Positions 1 to 9,399 of a stretch of DNA of 64,000 bases are shown piece by piece (within the stretch, counting starts at the first letter, position 1; each line of letters opens with the position of its first letter). The DNA is from Candidatus Altimarinota bacterium (GTDB lineage: Bacteria > Cyanobacteriota > Cyanobacteriia > Cyanobacteriales > Microcystaceae): positions 1 to 64,000 of the forward strand of contig JAAUUT010000008.1 in NCBI GenBank assembly GCA_012031035.1, written 5' to 3'. The position numbers and the translations under genes are program-made. The notes under the pieces were generated by a model. The model was given only the letters and a program-made list of their open reading frames with translations. It had not been told where the DNA came from and did not search any database.

Positions 1-918
1 ACACCATCTTTCAAAGCATGGCGGCATGGCGGCAGGGGTGGTTTCTTTCATCAGCTTTTTTAAAGGTAAAAACTATGCTGAGATAGCATTATACTCTTTT
101 TTACTCTTGTCTTTTGTTTAAGTCCCGCTAACATTTCTGGCTTCCAACCAGCGGACACGAGTATTCTTCGAGAAGCCGCTTCGCGTCTACGACTCCTCCA
201 TCTTCCTCTCAAGCTAATCAAAAATCTAATTTACATAAGAAACAACAACAAAATGATATTTTAATTATCGATCGCGATCGCCAATATCTCCAAATAAATA
301 ACATTTGGTATTTAGTCGAGTTTGTAAATATTAATCATTAGATAGTCAGGATTGTAGAATTTACTGAAATCCTCGAACGCAAGTCTTTGAAAATTGGTAT
401 TTTTGCTGAGGCGTTTGAGAAGTACAAGATTTAATTTGGAGGGATAAGAAAATTTTGTCAATCTGGGAGTTGAGTCGTGCGTCATCATGCGATCGCGTTT
501 ATACCATTGGTTCTAGAATGGAAACTTAAATCGGCGATTTCGTGGGGAGCCTATATCGATGCGATCGTTTGCGTACACAAGATCGCTCTAGAAGACTTTG
601 AATCCTATGCCGTATACGATCCTAATCTTTTGAGCATCGCGATCGCATTTATAACCTTAAAACCAGTTGAATATATAGTTAAAATAGCTATTTGCTCGTT
701 GATATTGCGAGTTAAAGGCGATTGATTCGAGTGAGATAAGTAAGCGCGATTACGCTCCGCGTACCGCAATCGTGCGATCGCGAATCTTTATATTTTAAAA
801 CAATCGTTCTCATAATTGCGTAGAATAAGGGATTGTCGTGTAATAAGTTGTATCGTTGCCCTCCAGTTGGAGCTTAGAGACAGAGCAACCCTTATAAAAA
901 AAACAAAAGGAGATAGTA
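1..918. other. Intergenic region with no convincing gene
   Basis: This AT-rich stretch holds several HIP1-type motifs (for example near 270, 490 and 775). An 82-codon frame from a GTG at 477 has no recognisable family and is itself largely HIP1 sequence, so it is not called. The segment near 165-195 resembles dispersed cyanobacterial intergenic repeats. The last about 60 bases are the leader of hemL. Confidence 0.6.
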
Positions 919-2220
919 TTGGTTAACGTGACTTCTTTTAAAACAGCGCGATCGGAAGAAATTTTTACGGCTGCTCAGAAATTAATGCCTGGTGGGGTGA
1001 GTTCTCCGGTGCGAGCATTCAAATCTGTTGGCGGACAGCCCATCGTCTTCGATCGCGTCAAAGGGGCGTATATTTGGGATGTAGATAGCAACCAGTATAT
1101 CGATTATGTCGGCACATGGGGGCCAGCTATTTGCGGACACGCTCATCCTGAAGTAATTGCTGCTCTCCACGAAGCCTTGGAAAAAGGAACCAGTTTTGGC
1201 GCACCCTCGTTTCAGGAAAATACTCTCGCTGAAATGGTCATAGAAGCCGTACCTAGCATTGAAATGGTACGTTTTGTTAATTCTGGCACCGAAGCTTGTA
1301 TGTCTGTCCTGCGCTTAATGCGAGCCTTTACAGGACGTAATAAAATCATTAAATTTGAAGGCTGCTATCACGGTCACGCCGATATGTTTTTGGTTAAGGC
1401 AGGATCTGGCGTAGCAACGCTAGGTTTGCCCGACTCTCCTGGGGTTCCCAAAGATACCACCAGCAATACTTTAACCGCTCCCTACAACGATTTAGAAGCA
1501 GTCAAAGCATTATTTGCCGAAAATCCCGACCAAATTTCTGGGGTAATTTTAGAACCAGTAGTAGGAAATGCTGGTTTTATTCCTCCCGATGCCGGATTTT
1601 TAGAGGGATTGCGCGAATTAACTTCAGAAAATGGCGCTTTGCTAGTTTTTGATGAAGTGATGACGGGTTTCCGCATCGCTTACGGTGGCGCGCAAGAAAG
1701 ATTTGGCGTAACCCCAGATTTAACGACTCTCGGTAAAGTCATCGGCGGCGGTTTGCCTGTAGGTGCCTATGGCGGACGCAGAGACATTATGGCGTTAGTT
1801 GCGCCATCTGGGCCGATGTATCAAGCAGGGACGCTTTCTGGCAATCCTTTGGCAATGACAGCAGGGATTAAAACCTTAGAATTGCTACAAAAGCCAGGAA
1901 CTTACGAATATTTGGATCGTATAACTAAAAAACTAACCGAAGGTTTGCTCAAAGCCGCGCAAGAAGTAGGTCATACCGTCTATGGCGGTCAAATCAGCGG
2001 GATGTTTGGGATGTTTTTTACCGGAGATCCCGTACACAATTACGAAGATGCGAAAAAGTCTGATTTAGCTAAATTTAGCAGATTTCATCGGGGAATGTTA
2101 GAAAGAGGAGTTTATCTAGCGCCTTCACAATTTGAAGCAGGATTTACCTCTTTAGCGCATACTGATGAAGATGTCAATCGCACTATAGAAGCTGCACGGG
2201 AAGTTTTATCAAGTCTGTAA
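919..2220 (+). CDS. hemL: Glutamate-1-semialdehyde 2,1-aminomutase
   Basis: This PLP enzyme converts glutamate-1-semialdehyde to 5-aminolevulinate, the committed C5-pathway step to haem, chlorophyll and bilins, in the cytosol. The 433-residue product matches the family length and is collinear with cyanobacterial HemL from the N-terminal [10 protein letters not shown] segment to the end. The PLP lysine falls at K273 in [12 protein letters not shown], the number used for the well-studied Synechococcus enzyme, and DEVMTG precedes it. The start is a TTG at 919, chosen because an AAAGGAGA ribosome-binding site lies 7-8 bases upstream and the encoded MVN start fits homologues. It appears monocistronic. 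The gene is intact and ordinary. Confidence 0.97.
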   Translation: MVNVTSFKTARSEEIFTAAQKLMPGGVSSPVRAFKSVGGQPIVFDRVKGAYIWDVDSNQYIDYVGTWGPAICGHAHPEVIAALHEALEKGTSFGAPSFQENTLAEMVIEAVPSIEMVRFVNSGTEACMSVLRLMRAFTGRNKIIKFEGCYHGHADMFLVKAGSGVATLGLPDSPGVPKDTTSNTLTAPYNDLEAVKALFAENPDQISGVILEPVVGNAGFIPPDAGFLEGLRELTSENGALLVFDEVMTGFRIAYGGAQERFGVTPDLTTLGKVIGGGLPVGAYGGRRDIMALVAPSGPMYQAGTLSGNPLAMTAGIKTLELLQKPGTYEYLDRITKKLTEGLLKAAQEVGHTVYGGQISGMFGMFFTGDPVHNYEDAKKSDLAKFSRFHRGMLERGVYLAPSQFEAGFTSLAHTDEDVNRTIEAAREVLSSL

Positions 2221-2347
2221 TGGATTGCAAAACTCCTGAAATCGCTGACTTATAGTAGGTTGGTGTTTGGCTGTGGCAAAACCTAACAAAGCATATTGGT
2301 GTTGGGTTATGCCTATCGGCAGGAAGCGCGCCAACGTTGCCTCAAAC

Positions 2348-2388
2348 GCCAGTTACTCTACTTGGGGAAACCCCAAGACCGTACTGGC
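2348..2388. repeat. Nested-palindrome intergenic repeat, copy 1
   Basis: The outer arms are GCCAGT and ACTGGC; the inner hairpin is CTTGGGG-AAA-CCCCAAG. The reverse complement matches the segment at 37301-37341 over the same 41-base length with roughly eight differences. It lies between hemL and the 3' end of map, which converge, so it could also act as a bidirectional terminator. Confidence 0.6.
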
Positions 2389-2485
2389 TCCCCAGCCTAC
2401 TAGCTAGTATTTAATTAAAAGAAAAGGAAAAAAAAGGTTGATTAGTTTTCTCCTTTACCCTTTCCTAGAATAAGAAAGAATCTAC

Positions 2486-3346
2486 CTAAAGCTTAGTGCG
2501 ATCGGTTAAAATTTCGTATCCGGTTTCGGTTACTAATACTGTATGCTCGAATTGAGCCGATAGACTATTATCAACAGTGACAACCGTCCAGCGATCGCGT
2601 AAGGTGCGAGTATGTTTCGATCCTTCATTTAAAATCGGTTCGATCGCTAATGTCATTCCTGCTTTTAACTTAACATTAGGTAGCTGATTCGTCCGAAAAT
2701 TAAATACCGAAGGTTCTTCATGAAGGTTTCTTCCCACTCCATGACCGACGAAATCCTCGACGACGCTAAATCCATTTTTTTTCACGCTATCTTCAATCGC
2801 GCCTGCAATATCTAGTAAATAATTTCCCGCTTTAACTTGTTCGATTCCTTTATATAAGGCTTCTTCGGCAGCACTAATTAATTTAGTCGCTTTGGGGGAA
2901 ACTTTGCCAACGGCGATAGTAATGCAAGAATCGCCGTGATAACCTTGATAATAAGCCCCCGTATCGACTTTGAGAACATCTCCCGCCCGGATTACTTTTT
3001 TAGGGTTGGGAATGCCGTGGACGACTTCATGATTGATGGACGAACAAATGGAACCAGGAAAGCCATAATATCCTTTAAAACTTGGAGTAGCACCCATTTC
3101 TCGGATGCGTTTTTCGGCATAAGCATCTAAATCTGCCGTCGTCATTCCAGGTTGGACCATTTCTGAGATTTCTTTGAGGACTGTGGCGACAATCTTGGCC
3201 GATGTTCGCATGATTTCGATTTCTGACGGCGACTTAATTTCTGGGGTACGCTTGCTTTTCTTGGGAATCGGCAATCCAGTGGTTTGTTGTTTGGGTTGCG
3301 AATCTGAAGAGTTTTTAGGCGTAAAGATGTTGGTTAAGATATTCAT
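2486..3346 (-). CDS. map: Methionine aminopeptidase, type I
   Basis: This cytosolic metalloprotease removes the initiator methionine from nascent proteins. The core contains the expected metal ligands: the Asp pair in [18 protein letters not shown], the His in [12 protein letters not shown], a Glu in EPILNEG and a Glu in QFEHTVLVT. The 286-residue protein has about 40 extra N-terminal residues (low-complexity, Lys/Pro/Gln rich) before the catalytic core at [12 protein letters not shown], an extension seen in some cyanobacterial MetAPs. Several paralogous map genes are usual in cyanobacteria, so this need not be the only copy. It converges on hemL and appears intact. Confidence 0.95.
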   Translation of the reverse strand: MNILTNIFTPKNSSDSQPKQQTTGLPIPKKSKRTPEIKSPSEIEIMRTSAKIVATVLKEISEMVQPGMTTADLDAYAEKRIREMGATPSFKGYYGFPGSICSSINHEVVHGIPNPKKVIRAGDVLKVDTGAYYQGYHGDSCITIAVGKVSPKATKLISAAEEALYKGIEQVKAGNYLLDIAGAIEDSVKKNGFSVVEDFVGHGVGRNLHEEPSVFNFRTNQLPNVKLKAGMTLAIEPILNEGSKHTRTLRDRWTVVTVDNSLSAQFEHTVLVTETGYEILTDRTKL

Positions 3347-3449
3347 TAAATTTAAAAATTAAATCAATAAGTGCGATCGCGAACGGATTTCTATCTTAGA
3401 CTAACGCAAAGGCGATGCCATAATCTGACATTCATTTTTTACATCATTA

Positions 3450-4532
3450 TTAAGCAGGATGATAATAAAAAGCGACTCCTAAGATAATATAAGTCGATAA
3501 AAGCAAAATCCCATCTAGCCAGTTAGAACGTCCGCTAAAGCTAATCAGATTCGATACCGTAACGGCAATGGCCAAAGCAATGACTTCAAAGGGATTAAAA
3601 TTGAGATCCATATTTTGACCCATAAGCTGACCGACTAACACCAGACACGGCGCAACAAATAAAGAAATTAACAAACTATCTCCCATCGCTACAGAAACCG
3701 TTAAATCCATCTTATTTTTAAGCGCCAGACGGATTACTGTCACCATTCCTGGAATATCGCTAATTAGTGGAAGCAGTATTACGCCTGTAAATAAGGGTGT
3801 CAATCCCAATCCTTTTGTAGAAACATCGACAACATCAACAAATAGCTCGGATTCAAAGGCTACTGCGATCGTCGATACTAGTAGAACGGGCAACCATAGC
3901 TTGAGATAAGACGATTGAGACTCCTTGCTATCGAATAACTCATCCTCATCGATGATACCCACATCATAGAGATAACTGTGAGTTTTCAAGGAAAACAAAA
4001 GGGTTAAACCGTAGACCATGGTTAATACTGAGGCGACGATAATCGAAAGATTAGTAATAGCCAAAGCATCGACGACATTTGAAGTATAGATTACCATGGT
4101 TGGCAGCGCGATCGCGCAAGCAGCCAACATCATCGAAGTTCCATTAACTCGCGCTAGCATCGGTTGAAATGTTAATTCTTTGTAGCGAATTCCACCGGAT
4201 AGCATTCCCGCACCCAAAAACAGTAGTAAGTCGCTGAGAATACTTCCTGTAATACTTGCTTTGACGATATCGACCAATCCCTCTTTCAAGGCTATAAGGG
4301 TAATAATCAATACCGTTGCATTGCCGAAAATAGCATTAACTAATCCACCAAGCGAAGGCCCGGTGACGATAGCAACCTTTTCCGTAGCAGTGCTTAACCA
4401 AAGTGATAAAGGTATAATGGCGATCGCTGAACTAATAAATACTGCTAATTCGCCCCAATCGTACCATTTAGCAATAAATGAAATGGGAATAAAAATTAAC
4501 AGCACAAAAGAAATAGTATTAGTGATTTTCAT
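3450..4532 (-). CDS. CaCA-superfamily cation exchanger-like membrane protein lacking the catalytic glutamates
   Basis: This 360-residue polytopic membrane protein has two inverted alpha repeats that align well with Ca2+/H+ antiporters of the CAX type: residues 70-114 (GNATVLIITLIALKEG, then GSILSDLLLFLG) and 256-300 (LISDIPGMVTVIRLALKNKM, then GDSLLISLFVAP). In CAX proteins the motifs are GNATE and GNAAEH, and both glutamates are needed for calcium. Here they are Val74 and Gly262. New acidic residues appear at Asp101 (usual GSILSN) and Asp285 (usual GSS). An acidic cytosolic-type loop (DEDELFDSKE) lies near 195-205. The fold assignment is secure, but the transported ion is unknown and ordinary Ca2+/H+ exchange is doubtful. 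It is a single gene with no clear partner. Confidence 0.85.
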   Translation of the reverse strand: MKITNTISFVLLIFIPISFIAKWYDWGELAVFISSAIAIIPLSLWLSTATEKVAIVTGPSLGGLVNAIFGNATVLIITLIALKEGLVDIVKASITGSILSDLLLFLGAGMLSGGIRYKELTFQPMLARVNGTSMMLAACAIALPTMVIYTSNVVDALAITNLSIIVASVLTMVYGLTLLFSLKTHSYLYDVGIIDEDELFDSKESQSSYLKLWLPVLLVSTIAVAFESELFVDVVDVSTKGLGLTPLFTGVILLPLISDIPGMVTVIRLALKNKMDLTVSVAMGDSLLISLFVAPCLVLVGQLMGQNMDLNFNPFEVIALAIAVTVSNLISFSGRSNWLDGILLLSTYIILGVAFYYHPA

Positions 4533-4846
4533 AATTTAGGCGCAAAACTGCCCATACTAACTACAGTTATGGATATCATTATTGTTAACGATCTGGTAAC
4601 TAATCGATTGTTTCTTCTATCCGAAGAGAGGAAATGCGATCGCATTAAGAAATATTTTTAATTCTTTTACTAGAAAATTTATTTTTAGGCTAACACTTAA
4701 ATTCTGGGTAAGTAGATAGATTTAATTATTTGTAGGTAAGGTTGAGGGATATTGGCGTTAGTCTGCCGCCAGCATAACCCAAAATTCAATAAATTGTTGT
4801 TGGGTTTCCTTGCGTCAACCTAGCCTACTTTTACTTAAATAAATAC
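4533..4846. other. Intergenic region with a hairpin-forming repeat
   Basis: This 314-base AT-rich spacer separates two minus-strand genes. The arms AACCCAA (4776-4782) and TTGGGTT (4800-4806) can pair across a 17-base loop. Similar CAACCTA/TAGGTTG-type segments occur near 2255 and 20690. No gene or clear promoter is seen. Confidence 0.5.
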
Positions 4847-5419
4847 TCAATTACTACTTACTAAATCGAGCCAATGTTGAATTCCTTTTTTGGTTGGTTG
4901 TCCAGTCGAGATAAACGTCCAAATATCTCGTCTGTGCTGTTCGCCATAACTAATATGAATGGGTCGCTCGCTTCCATAAAAATAAAGAGAGTCAAACGGT
5001 AGCTTTTGAAAAAGTATCCAATCTACCACGCGATCGCTAGATACATCGGTTATCAAAAAATCGCAAGCTGCACCCAATCTTTTGCAATAATACTTACCAT
5101 TACGATTGATTTCATGGCTCATATGTCGATCGCGAGAAGGATCGACGCGACCATTTTTGATTCCCGTTTCTGGATCTTTTTTTGTTAAAAAACGCTTCAG
5201 ATCGGGCGAACAAAATCCATAAGTCAACCAAAATTTATCTTGACCAAAATAATCGATAATTGGGTCAATAATAAATTTATTTAGATTTTGAATAGCTGTT
5301 ATCGTTTCGGGATTTTTAGGAAAAGGATCTATGTTATCTTTATACTTTTGGTAAGTATTAGTACAAGTACAAAACTCGTTTAGCGTTAGATATTTTCCAA
5401 GTGCGATCGCTTCTTCCAT
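4847..5419 (-). CDS. Peptidase M15-like protein
   Basis: The 190-residue cytosolic-looking protein has no signal peptide. The central part contains SRDRHMSHEI followed by RLGAACDF and later ERPIHISYG. This order (S-x-H-type motif, G-A-A-x-D, distal His) is that of M15/VanY-type zinc D-Ala-D-Ala carboxypeptidases, with an insertion between the first His and the GAACD segment. Phage-like and stand-alone proteins of this fold are common. The family assignment rests on motif spacing only, and the substrate cannot be predicted. The start at 5419 gives MEEAIALGKYL, and the first codons overlap a HIP1 motif. Neighbours give no functional hint. Confidence 0.5.
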   Translation of the reverse strand: MEEAIALGKYLTLNEFCTCTNTYQKYKDNIDPFPKNPETITAIQNLNKFIIDPIIDYFGQDKFWLTYGFCSPDLKRFLTKKDPETGIKNGRVDPSRDRHMSHEINRNGKYYCKRLGAACDFLITDVSSDRVVDWILFQKLPFDSLYFYGSERPIHISYGEQHRRDIWTFISTGQPTKKGIQHWLDLVSSN

Positions 5420-5546
5420 TAGCTACTCTTTGATGATATATTTAAATTTTATGGCTCGATTAATATCCATCTGATACCACTTTTGGGCTAGAATAGCAAG
5501 ACAAAACTCAAGACTACCATTGACAAAATTCTATTCCTAGCGTCAA

Positions 5547-6345
5547 ATGGCAAATAAAGAGCATCTTGCTCTATTAAAGCAAGAATCGGCAAGATGGCTA
5601 GAGCAGAGCCATAATAATCAAAAAATAAATCTTAATTCGAGCAATGATAACGCGATCGCCAATAACATTTTGAGAAAAGCGATTGCAACCAACCTTGATT
5701 TGGAAAATCTTGCTAACGCAGAACTCAGAAACGTCGATCTAACAGGCGTTAATCTTAGCAAAGTCGATCTGAGTGGAGCAAATTTGATTGCTTCAGACCT
5801 CAGTAAAGCCAATTTGAGCGGATCTATTCTGGTTGAAGCAAATCTAATTGGAGTAGCCTTCAAGGAAGCAAATCTCAAAAAAAGCCGACCTCAGTCATGC
5901 CAAGCTCAACAGAAGCAATCTCAGCGAAGCTATTCTGGTTGAAGCAAACCTCAACGAAACGGACCTGACTCAAGCGAATCTTTATACAGCCGACTTGATG
6001 GGAGCCTATCTTTATAGAGCTATCTTATACCAAACGAAGCTAATAGAAGCTCATTTATGTCAAGTATATTTATACGGAGCAGATCTCAGAGAAGCTAATC
6101 TTCATAGAGCTAATCTTACATGGGCTAACCTCAGTAAAGCGAAGTTAGGCGGAGCTAACTTGCAAAAAGCCAACCTCAGAGGCGCTAATTTGAGCCAAGC
6201 TAATTTAAGAGACGCTAATTTACAAGGCGCTAACCTTAGAGGTGCAAATCTTCATCGAACAGATTTAAGAGGCGCTAATTTACAAGAAGCCAACCTTTCA
6301 GAAACAAATTTAGAAAGCGCCTATCTTCAAGGAACAAAGCGATAG
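5547..6345 (+). pseudogene. Pentapeptide-repeat protein interrupted by a +1 frameshift at an A7 run
   Basis: The first frame (5547-5942) encodes a 131-residue protein whose A(N/D)LxxA-type pentapeptides stop abruptly at residue about 112. The repeats resume in the next frame immediately after the run of seven A at 5877-5883 and continue to the stop at 6345. Reading the run as six A gives one uninterrupted 265-residue protein with a right-handed quadrilateral beta-helix signature, about 40 repeats after a short non-repetitive N terminus. The total length, 799 bases, is a multiple of three plus one. The function of such proteins in cyanobacteria is mostly unknown. The shift may be a real mutation, slippage at the A run, or an assembly error. 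No signal peptide is visible. Confidence 0.85.
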
Positions 6346-6485
6346 AACAAGCCGAGCTTATCCTCTTTTTAACAGTTATCGGTTATGAGTAGGAACGAAT
6401 GGTAGTAATCCTAAAAGGATTACTACGCCAACGCCCTTACAGTTATTAATCTAATGGCTTAGCTGATTTAACAAAGTGAAACAAT

Positions 6486-7145
6486 TTAAGAAACACTAGC
6501 AAATAGTTGCTCCCATTCCATTGCAACGGCATCGGGACGAGCAACAATCTCTACGATTTTATTACGTGAGGAAGATTGCAACAGTGATTCTACTGAAACT
6601 TGTGCTACTTTAGTTCGAGGAATACTGCCATCAAACAGGGTATCTGCGGATGACATCACGATTGGATCTGAGCTATCTTCATTCTTAAGACCACCAGGGC
6701 GAACGATGGTATAAGTTAAACCGCTCTCCATGAGATAAGTTTCTCCCTGTTTTTTCCAATAAAGGATCAACCAGAACAAGTTAAGAGGATGAAAAAATTT
6801 AGACGCACACAAAGAGGAAACCAAAACAAAATGTTCGATTCCTTTTGCTTTAGCGACATCAACCAAATTTTTTGTTCCTTGATAATCTACTTGAAAAGGG
6901 CCAGTCGGGTCGAGGCTAGGTTTAGCACCTGTCGCACATAGGAGAACCGTACTATCGCCAATCGCTTGAGCTAATGTTTCGGGTTTGAGAACATCGCCTA
7001 ATACTAACTCAGCTTCTGCTGGCAAAAGTTCTTTTCCTACCTCCAAGTTTCGTACTAAAGCGCGAACGGGAATATTTTTAGCAACTAGCTCTTTGACGAT
7101 TCGCTGTCCTGTTTGTCCGGTTGCTCCTGCTACAAATGCTTTCAT
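6486..7145 (-). CDS. Atypical short-chain dehydrogenase, NAD(P)-binding NmrA/UOS1-like
   Basis: The 219-residue protein has a Rossmann fold starting with GATGQTGQ at residues 7-14, the nucleotide-binding glycine motif of atypical (extended) SDRs. LVRNLEVG follows at beta-2, where an Arg suggests NADP preference. VLVSSLCAS and YTIVRPGGL occur at the expected active-site and substrate-loop positions, but a canonical YxxxK is not evident. Relatives in cyanobacteria and chloroplasts act as NADPH-binding regulatory or assembly proteins rather than proven dehydrogenases. ATG at 7145 is preceded by AGGAGATCG, a good ribosome-binding site. Substrate unknown. Confidence 0.85.
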   Translation of the reverse strand: MKAFVAGATGQTGQRIVKELVAKNIPVRALVRNLEVGKELLPAEAELVLGDVLKPETLAQAIGDSTVLLCATGAKPSLDPTGPFQVDYQGTKNLVDVAKAKGIEHFVLVSSLCASKFFHPLNLFWLILYWKKQGETYLMESGLTYTIVRPGGLKNEDSSDPIVMSSADTLFDGSIPRTKVAQVSVESLLQSSSRNKIVEIVARPDAVAMEWEQLFASVS

Positions 7146-7292
7146 ATCGATCTCCTAAACTGACAGTCTTAAATTGATTGTACGAAAAAGACAAGCTCGT
7201 CTTCGTCTTCAGCAAGTTAGAAACCGAGCGATCGCCAACCGTTATTCATCCGTTGAGATACACCATAAACTATTTTTGAAGGGGTTTATTAT

Positions 7293-8042
7293 ATGCAGTG
7301 CCGCGCAGTTGACGATCGCATTGTCGATCTTCCTCAAGAATCTTTAAATGAGATGCTAACTTTAACGCTAACAGAAGAACTGACAGAAGAGTCAACCGTT
7401 CGTTTTCAAACTCATTTTGAAGGTTATATGGAAATGTACGGCGATGCTCAATTGGTGGCTCAATATCTCAATGCTCATGAAGGATGGTTTTGCCGTTGCG
7501 CCCAACCTATGAAGGTAGAACCCATCGGCAACAATGGTTATATTTTGACGGTTGGTAAGTTTGGAGCTTTTGGCTACGAGGTAGAGCCTAAAATTGCAGT
7601 CGTCCTGCAACCCCCTCAAGAGAGAGTTTATTTAATGAATAGTATTCCCGTGTCCAATTATCAAGCGCCCGGTTATGATGTTGACTATCAGGCTTCGATG
7701 GAATTGCAAGAAATTCCTGTAGAATTGGCTAAATCGGACGTTGCTGCGGTTTTTAAGAAGCACAAAATATCCAAATTACCTGGGGTAATTACACAAGTCA
7801 AATGGGAATTGCACATGGATGTTGCCGTTCAGTTCCCTAAGTTCATTCAGAAGTTACCGACTTGTCTGATTCAACGTACAGGCGATCGCTTACTCGCTCA
7901 AATTGTTCGTCAAATCTCTCCGCGCCTTACTCAAAAAGTTCAGCAAGACTTTCACGCACGCTTAAATTTACCTAACCCACCCAAAAATGCGAGTAGTTTA
8001 CAAAGAATTTCTCAACAAGAAGATGAGGAAATCGCTGCATAG
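7293..8042 (+). CDS. DUF1997 family protein
   Basis: The 249-residue protein is nearly all one DUF1997 domain, a family conserved in cyanobacteria and chloroplasts with no assigned biochemical role. Recognisable segments are FEGYMEMYGDAQLVAQYLN near residue 45, LTVGKFGAFGYEVEPKIAV near residue 88 and KLPTCLIQRTGDRLLAQIVR near residue 190, where the C-terminal part suggests a START-like or lipid-binding fold. No membrane segment or signal peptide is seen. ATG at 7293 follows GAAGGGGTTTATT, a plausible ribosome-binding site. It looks monocistronic and is divergent from the SDR gene. Confidence 0.85.
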   Translation: MQCRAVDDRIVDLPQESLNEMLTLTLTEELTEESTVRFQTHFEGYMEMYGDAQLVAQYLNAHEGWFCRCAQPMKVEPIGNNGYILTVGKFGAFGYEVEPKIAVVLQPPQERVYLMNSIPVSNYQAPGYDVDYQASMELQEIPVELAKSDVAAVFKKHKISKLPGVITQVKWELHMDVAVQFPKFIQKLPTCLIQRTGDRLLAQIVRQISPRLTQKVQQDFHARLNLPNPPKNASSLQRISQQEDEEIAA

Positions 8043-8201
8043 GGGAATGGATTCGCTGGGGGAATAGGGGAAAGGTGAAAGGGAATAGGCAATAGGCAAT
8101 AGGAAAAAAAGATTTTACGTATACTTTCTCCCTTGTCCCCCTTGTCCCTTGCCTCTTCACTTCCGACTTTCCCTGTCTTATACTCGATCTCGTTTAACCG
8201 A

Positions 8202-8726
8202 TTATTTGATCCCTAAGAGTTCTACATCAAAAATCAAGGTTGCATTGGGAGGAATCACCCCGCCAGCACCGCGAGAACCATATCCCAACTCTGAGGGAAT
8301 AATTAAGGTGCGACGACCTCCAACTTTCATACTACCTACGCCTTCATCCCAACCTTGGATCACCTGTCCGACCCCAATTTTAAAAGAGAAGGGTTGACCG
8401 CGATCGCGCGAACTGTCAAATTTCTTGCCGTCTTCTAGGGTTCCGGTATAGTGAACGGTAACGGTTTGTCCTTTGGTTGGCGTTGCGCCTTCTCCTTCGG
8501 CAACATCAATGTATTTGAGTCCAGAAGAAGTTGTGACGGCGTTTTCTAAATCCATTGCCATATTTTCCTTGACTGAATTAGTATTTTGTGCTATCTGTAC
8601 GGGCTGAGTTTGAGTGAGTTCGGAGGCGATCGCTTCTTGCTTGCTAGGGCTACCAAATAGCAAAGCACCAATCAGCAACACTCCAAAGAAAACAATAGCG
8701 CCAAAACTAATTAAAATTTCTTTCAT
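8202..8726 (-). CDS. FKBP-type peptidyl-prolyl cis-trans isomerase, membrane-anchored
   Basis: Residues 7-26 form a single hydrophobic N-terminal segment, so the enzyme is probably anchored facing the lumen or periplasm. After a Gln-rich linker comes one FKBP domain (about 65-174) with the signatures TVHYTGTLEDGKKFDSSRDR, GVGQVIQGWDEGVGSMKVGG and GYGSRGAGGVIPPNATLIF, which contain the usual FK506-pocket aromatics. The 174-residue size fits cyanobacterial FKBPs (slr1761-like). Its job is proline isomerisation during folding of exported proteins. The phasin-like gene ends 28 bases upstream on the same strand, so the two may be cotranscribed. Confidence 0.93.
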   Translation of the reverse strand: MKEILISFGAIVFFGVLLIGALLFGSPSKQEAIASELTQTQPVQIAQNTNSVKENMAMDLENAVTTSSGLKYIDVAEGEGATPTKGQTVTVHYTGTLEDGKKFDSSRDRGQPFSFKIGVGQVIQGWDEGVGSMKVGGRRTLIIPSELGYGSRGAGGVIPPNATLIFDVELLGIK

Positions 8727-8754
8727 TTAATTTTCCTCTCGATTGCTCGGCTTT

Positions 8755-9084
8755 TTAACGCCAAAGCTTATTTTCAAGATCTCGTACCTGACGTTCTAGT
8801 CTATCAATTCGTCCGCGCAATTCATCTATTTCTGACTGACGAGGAACGCCTAAATCTTGTAACATATTGCGCATTTGACGTTCCATATTTTTTTCAAAGT
8901 TCCCTTGTTCGGATTTTAGCTGAGTTACCATCTCATCAACTAATCCTTTGGCGCGATCGGGGTCGATTTTACCATCTTTAACTAACTGTTCGCTGACTTC
9001 GCGAATTTTTTCAGCAGCAATCGAAGTGGTTCCAATACCAAGCATCAATAGTTGTTTAATCCAGTCGCTACCTTCCATCTTCAA
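8755..9084 (-). CDS. Phasin-family-like small coiled-coil protein
   Basis: The 109-residue protein has the pattern of cyanobacterial phasin-superfamily proteins: an amphipathic N-terminal helix (WIKQLLMLGIGTTSIAAEKI), a central helix-turn with KDGKIDPDRAKGLVDEMV, and a C-terminal leucine-zipper-like coil (SEIDELRGRIDRLERQVR). Phasins coat polyhydroxyalkanoate granules, but many relatives occur in strains that make no granules, so the role is open. It lies 28 bases upstream of the FKBP gene. The start at MKMEG is supported by a gap-free helix register from the first residues. Confidence 0.7.
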   Translation of the reverse strand: MKMEGSDWIKQLLMLGIGTTSIAAEKIREVSEQLVKDGKIDPDRAKGLVDEMVTQLKSEQGNFEKNMERQMRNMLQDLGVPRQSEIDELRGRIDRLERQVRDLENKLWR

Positions 9085-9399
9085 TAATGACCTCTCAAAA
9101 TATAGGCTTTATAGTTCCAGCATATAGGGCGATCGGCGATTAGGGACTGATAATTTGGTCGGATATCCCGATGTTTTAGTATCCTGATATCCCACCCAAT
9201 TTCTTAAATGAATTTAGGCAATAGGGAACAGGCAACAAATATTTCACTATGACTCGTACAACTTAAAAGATAAGATTTTAGCTTTGCGATCGCCAACATA
9301 AGTCATTTTATTCCCTATAAAACGGTTGGCACTTGTTCGCATAAATAATATGCTAAATTGACTCCTAAGCTTGGGTAGTCTAATTGTAGCCGGCGATCT

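Noticed and set aside
477..725. An 82-codon frame from GTG at 477
   Set aside because: No family, rich in HIP1 motifs, no ribosome-binding site; treated as intergenic.
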